From: an uncultured Prevotellaceae bacterium
Lineage (GTDB): Bacteria; Bacteroidota; Bacteroidia; Bacteroidales; Bacteroidaceae
Direction: 5' to 3'
Assembly (NCBI GenBank): GCA_900318815.1
Contig: ONMA01000001.1
Coordinates: forward strand, 238,210-302,209
DNA length: 64,000 nucleotides
In this document: positions 62,101 through 64,000 of the stretch, one piece after another
How the letters are laid out: the number at the start of each line of letters is the position of its first letter
Position numbering within the stretch: the first letter of the stretch is position 1
Notes under the pieces: model-generated
Told to the model about the DNA's origin: nothing
Database searches by the model: none
The model's input: only the letters and a program-made list of their open reading frames with translations
Program-made: the position numbers and the translations under genes

Positions 62101-62943
62101 AATGTCGTTCACGGTGTTGTCCACGTTGTTGCCGGTCAGTTCCAGCTGGTCGCCGATGGTGGTGTTCCATACGTTCTTCTTCTTGTCGAGCACGAAGAGC
62201 GTGCCCTGACCGTAGAGCCAGATATTGTCCATCTGGTCGGCAAATACTTTCAGCGATGTCGAGGAGCGCAGTTTCTTCTTGTAGATTTCCTCGTTTTTCC
62301 ATACGATGAACTGCTGGTGCAGGGCGTCAAGGCAAATGATGCGCCCGTCGGAATAGACCATGATGGCTCCGTCCTTGCATTCGCCTATGCTGCAGATGTC
62401 GCCCGTGGGAATGCTGTTGCTGTCGTCGGCCATCAGGAAGTCAACATTGATTTGCTGCTGTGTGTTGAAGCAAACCACCTTTTTCCTGGGTATGTAGGCC
62501 CATATATTAAGATGGCTGTCTATGTAGACGATGGAGGGCATGTCGTCGATGCCCATCCGCTTGTAGTTCTGGTTCATGTCCCGCTCGAAACTCTCGGTTT
62601 GAGGGTTGTAAATGCAGTAGCCTGCCGGGGTCTGGATCCAAAGCGTTCCGTTTCGTTCTTCCTGTATGTCGTAAATATAACTGTTTGGTAATGAGGAACC
62701 ATCCTGTGAATCGCTCTGGAAATGCTTAAACGAATAGCCGTCGTACCTGTAGAGACCTGCGGGAGTGCCCATCCACATGAAGCCTCGCGAGTCTTTCAAG
62801 ATGGCATTGATTTGGCTGGAGGTGAGTCCGTCCTTGGCATCCAGGGTCTTGAACAGGAAACTGCTTGCTGCCATGTTGATGGCAGGCAAGGTGAGCAGGA
62901 GTATGATGAAGAATCTTTTAGTGCTATTCATTGGCGAAGTCAT
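59191..62943 (-). CDS. HTCS-like propeller/AraC regulator with degenerate kinase and receiver
   Basis: 1250 residues. A signal peptide/first membrane segment (about 8-28), two-component-propeller repeats (DGLTSSQINAILKDSRGFMW, then repeats to about 680), a Y_Y_Y domain (about 690-775) and a membrane segment (MQLLYVVIIAVVLYLW, about 788-803). A residual dimerisation helix follows in which the H-box is SDELRQPMSRM (His replaced by Asp, about 835). No HATPase domain exists: the next ~100 residues lead straight to a receiver (YFIDDNQDF, about 943) whose phospho-acceptor position is Lys in VVCKQDMPNM (about 987), although Asp-Asp, Thr and KPF remain. The C-terminal AraC HTH (about 1145-1250) is intact. 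It probably acts as a ligand-driven one-component membrane regulator. Operon with kdsD upstream (17-nt gap) and PLD downstream. Confidence 0.85.
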   Translation of the reverse strand: MTSPMNSTKRFFIILLLTLPAINMAASSFLFKTLDAKDGLTSSQINAILKDSRGFMWMGTPAGLYRYDGYSFKHFQSDSQDGSSLPNSYIYDIQEERNGTLWIQTPAGYCIYNPQTESFERDMNQNYKRMGIDDMPSIVYIDSHLNIWAYIPRKKVVCFNTQQQINVDFLMADDSNSIPTGDICSIGECKDGAIMVYSDGRIICLDALHQQFIVWKNEEIYKKKLRSSTSLKVFADQMDNIWLYGQGTLFVLDKKKNVWNTTIGDQLELTGNNVDNTVNDIAADRKGNIWVATNRKGLIKVNVNSHAMESAQPTAMNSYGAITRHSNNIQSVYIDNTDLLWVGTAKSGVAYWGENIYKFLSETIGDVTAMVQDSTGRVWYGTSDEGVVGYVGRLASFGVTSMAATMDGSIWVGSAQNGLTRIKDGNTMFYSTTSEGNKLIDNHINAMCADGSGNLWIATDGGLQNYNPRMNTFASYTKAKNNLQTNSITSLSYGRDNELLIGTSEGLTIMNLSTTETRHLIGNSTNMKRFTNSFITQVYQDSRKLLWIGTREGLNVLNLENDELDYITEREGLCNNNICGITEDKHSNIWITTSNGVSRIVVDHHGGKLNYGLYNYDQNDGLQGNEFNLGSILKQKDGNIIMGGINGVSRLRPKTDKEKESLPKVILTQLYIGEEEVHTGVIFHGRVILPQALNESQSIYLEHNENTFTIKFAAGNYNQNERLQFHYMLKGLNDTYVPGDALRHSVTFTDLASGTYELYVKASSPENSAQPSQESVLVITIAPAWWWKWYMQLLYVVIIAVVLYLWKMGFDQIKVLWTKKKVVITELMRQRDEIKAASDELRQPMSRMTSIIMDLSEKNSTLEEREQLNNLHSQMLQIITRVSDMQSFLEHPEDVAKENVRKHFEMNSHGEINLPQAVHDELSYEIRPQQSNSPMAGFKVYFIDDNQDFANFVFSRLRNVYDFYVFNSTTKASAEIETGLPNLVVCKQDMPNMTGSELCNKLKTDPKLYKIKFILMTENKLSSKDMMSQNITMSADDYMSKPFNIHDALIRFNKALGIKAEIADNLIEGAETRMLEGRNSSMTTATESMTYGDYKVGRQDEDDEEIRLVSTHLKNHEQEKEHTSAEADDEMHDDSYSMMDAMDRRLIQSIEQYVQHNMNRGQFNLEEMASAMGMGMRPLFQKVRDLTGKTPSELVRDLRLKHACILLKRTNINMNELATNIGYASANHFISTFRERFGITPTEYRLKYRK

Positions 62944-62960
62944 GATATTTATTATCTTTT

Positions 62961-63908
62961 TTATATCATGCAGGAGTAGTGGTCAACCACGCCGAGCAGC
63001 CGTTGTTCGTTGTCGACTACTAACACGGAGTGTACTTTATATCGTTGCATGATGTCCTGTATCTCGGTAATCTTGGTCTGTGGCGTAACCGTCTTGGGGG
63101 TTCTCGTCATGATGTCGGCCACTGTGTGGTCGAAGAACTTAGCCTGCCAGCGTTCCATTGCCCTGCGTATGTCGCCGTCGGTAATGAGTCCCACGATGCG
63201 GTGGTCCACTTCAGCCACACCAAGCCCTAATTTGCCTTTGCTCACGAGGATGATTGCCTCGCCAAGGTGCATGTCGGGTGGCAGTATGGGCATGTCGTCG
63301 CTTCGCATCACGTCCTGTGCGGTGGTCAGCAGACGTTTTCCTAATTCCCCGCCCGGATGGAACTGGGCGAAGTCTTGCGGACGGAAGTGACGTTTCTCTA
63401 TCAGGGCCACGGCCAGGGCATCGCCCATAGCAAGCTGGGCCATCGTCGAACTCGTAGGCGCAAGGTTCAGCGGACACGCCTCCTTGTCTACTTGCACGTG
63501 TATATGGCAGGTGGAATACTTTGCTAACAGCGACTGGGGGTTGCCGCTCATGCCGATGATGGGCACTTGCATGTGAAGCACCATCGGGATAAAGCGCAGC
63601 AGCTCGTCGGTCTGCCCGGAATTGGAGATGGCCAGCACCACGTCATCGTGGGTGATAACGCCCAGATCGCCATGATAGACATCGAGCGGGTTGATGAAGA
63701 ACGACGGGGTGCCCGTAGAAGAGAGCGTCGCGGCAATCTTGGCACCGATATGTCCGCTCTTGCCTACGCCCGTTACGATCACCTTGCCCAGACAGCCGTA
63801 CATGATTTCCACGGCCTGTTCAAAATGCTCGTCAAGCTGTGCGGCCAGTCTTCTCACGGCTTCAGCCTCTTCCAGTATGCATTGTATTCCGTATTCTCTT
63901 ATTGTCAT
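62961..63908 (-). CDS. kdsD: Arabinose-5-phosphate isomerase (KdsD/KpsF family)
   Basis: 315 residues, the family norm. SIS domain with VITGVGKSGHIGAKIAATLSSTG (about 44-66) and FINPLDVYHGDLGVI; two C-terminal CBS domains (about 200-315, LLTTAQDVMRSDDMPILPPD and VADIMTRTPKTVTPQTKI). It makes arabinose 5-phosphate for Kdo synthesis. The naming KdsD versus KpsF is not resolvable here. First complete gene of the kdsD-HTCS-PLD group. Confidence 0.92.
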   Translation of the reverse strand: MTIREYGIQCILEEAEAVRRLAAQLDEHFEQAVEIMYGCLGKVIVTGVGKSGHIGAKIAATLSSTGTPSFFINPLDVYHGDLGVITHDDVVLAISNSGQTDELLRFIPMVLHMQVPIIGMSGNPQSLLAKYSTCHIHVQVDKEACPLNLAPTSSTMAQLAMGDALAVALIEKRHFRPQDFAQFHPGGELGKRLLTTAQDVMRSDDMPILPPDMHLGEAIILVSKGKLGLGVAEVDHRIVGLITDGDIRRAMERWQAKFFDHTVADIMTRTPKTVTPQTKITEIQDIMQRYKVHSVLVVDNEQRLLGVVDHYSCMI

Positions 63909-63934
63909 AACGTTGAATCGTCGTGGGGAAGGAG

Positions 63935-64000
63935 TTAAAGAAGTTGCTTAATGAGACCTTCTAATTTGTCGAGTTCCAGCATGTTAGCGGCATCACTAAG
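63935..64000 (-). CDS. C-terminus of an unidentified gene, truncated by the window end
   Basis: On the minus strand an open frame from the right edge ends at TAA (63935-63937) and encodes LSDAANMLELDKLEGLIKQ and LL, 26 nt before the kdsD ATG. It is too short to identify. Confidence 0.5.
   Translation of the reverse strand, partial: LSDAANMLELDKLEGLIKQLL

Noticed and set aside
1..64000. Prophage, insertion sequence or integrase
   Set aside because: No transposase, integrase, capsid or portal genes were seen on either strand.

Overview
The window looks like a chromosome segment from a member of the Bacteroidales, most likely Prevotellaceae. The reasons are a SusC/SusD glycan-uptake pair, a hybrid two-component-system-like regulator with a propeller sensor, T9SS-like C-terminal tails on secreted proteins, a DUF4301 protein, a methylmalonyl-CoA operon typical of propionate/succinate metabolism, and repeated -33/-7 promoters of the Bacteroidetes type (TTTG, about 19-20 nt, TAnnTTTG). 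The genus is inferred, not proven.

Layout. 1-13.4 kb is a polysaccharide utilisation locus: the end of a surface protein (probably fasciclin-like), SusC, SusD, a 1239-aa secreted multidomain protein, a GH43 and a GH97 enzyme. 13.4-20.4 kb is an AT-richer defence island, all on the minus strand. It holds an AAA/ABC-type ATPase overlapping a short PD-(D/E)XK-like protein, then a type III-like restriction-modification operon in which helicase and nuclease are separate overlapping genes followed by the methyltransferase, and finally a broken Fic gene. 20.7-32.5 kb is housekeeping: glutamate dehydrogenase, DUF4301, a RelA-type (p)ppGpp synthetase with a degenerate hydrolase domain, a PfkB sugar kinase, RmuC, FabD, a cytoplasmic GH13 enzyme and an AlaX-like editing protein. 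32.7-36.4 kb has a membrane-anchored phosphatase/nuclease-family protein, a sensor-less hybrid histidine kinase and a GT2 glycosyltransferase. 36.4-39.1 kb is the methylmalonyl-CoA epimerase / carboxyltransferase / small subunit / biotin carrier operon, with no beta subunit nearby. 39.2-45.7 kb has a TonB-dependent receptor, a GNAT/FemAB-like protein, a nitroreductase, a DUF2520 protein, a KdsC-like phosphatase and Maf. 46-49.2 kb is a large secreted protein with a zinc-protease-like motif. 49.4-53.4 kb has an ATPase with an apparent operator, TcdA, three tRNA genes (two tandem Glu, one Ser) and RadA. 53.6-64 kb has a substrate-binding lipoprotein, a TPR protein, an acyltransferase, and an operon of KdsD/KpsF, a degenerate HTCS regulator and a phospholipase D-like protein.

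Most notable points: (i) the defence island, with its ATPase/nuclease-like pair that I cannot match to a named system and its split Res subunit; (ii) an HTCS-type regulator that has lost the kinase ATPase domain, the H-box histidine and the receiver phospho-acceptor aspartate, yet keeps its propeller, membrane segment and AraC domain; (iii) two related intergenic palindromic elements (22.46-22.62 kb and 27.58-27.87 kb) sharing an identical 30-nt tag, with arms built of 9-nt repeats; (iv) three intergenic tandem arrays of unrelated sequence that all have a 22-nt period; (v) a possible small RNA between 45.82 and 45.91 kb.
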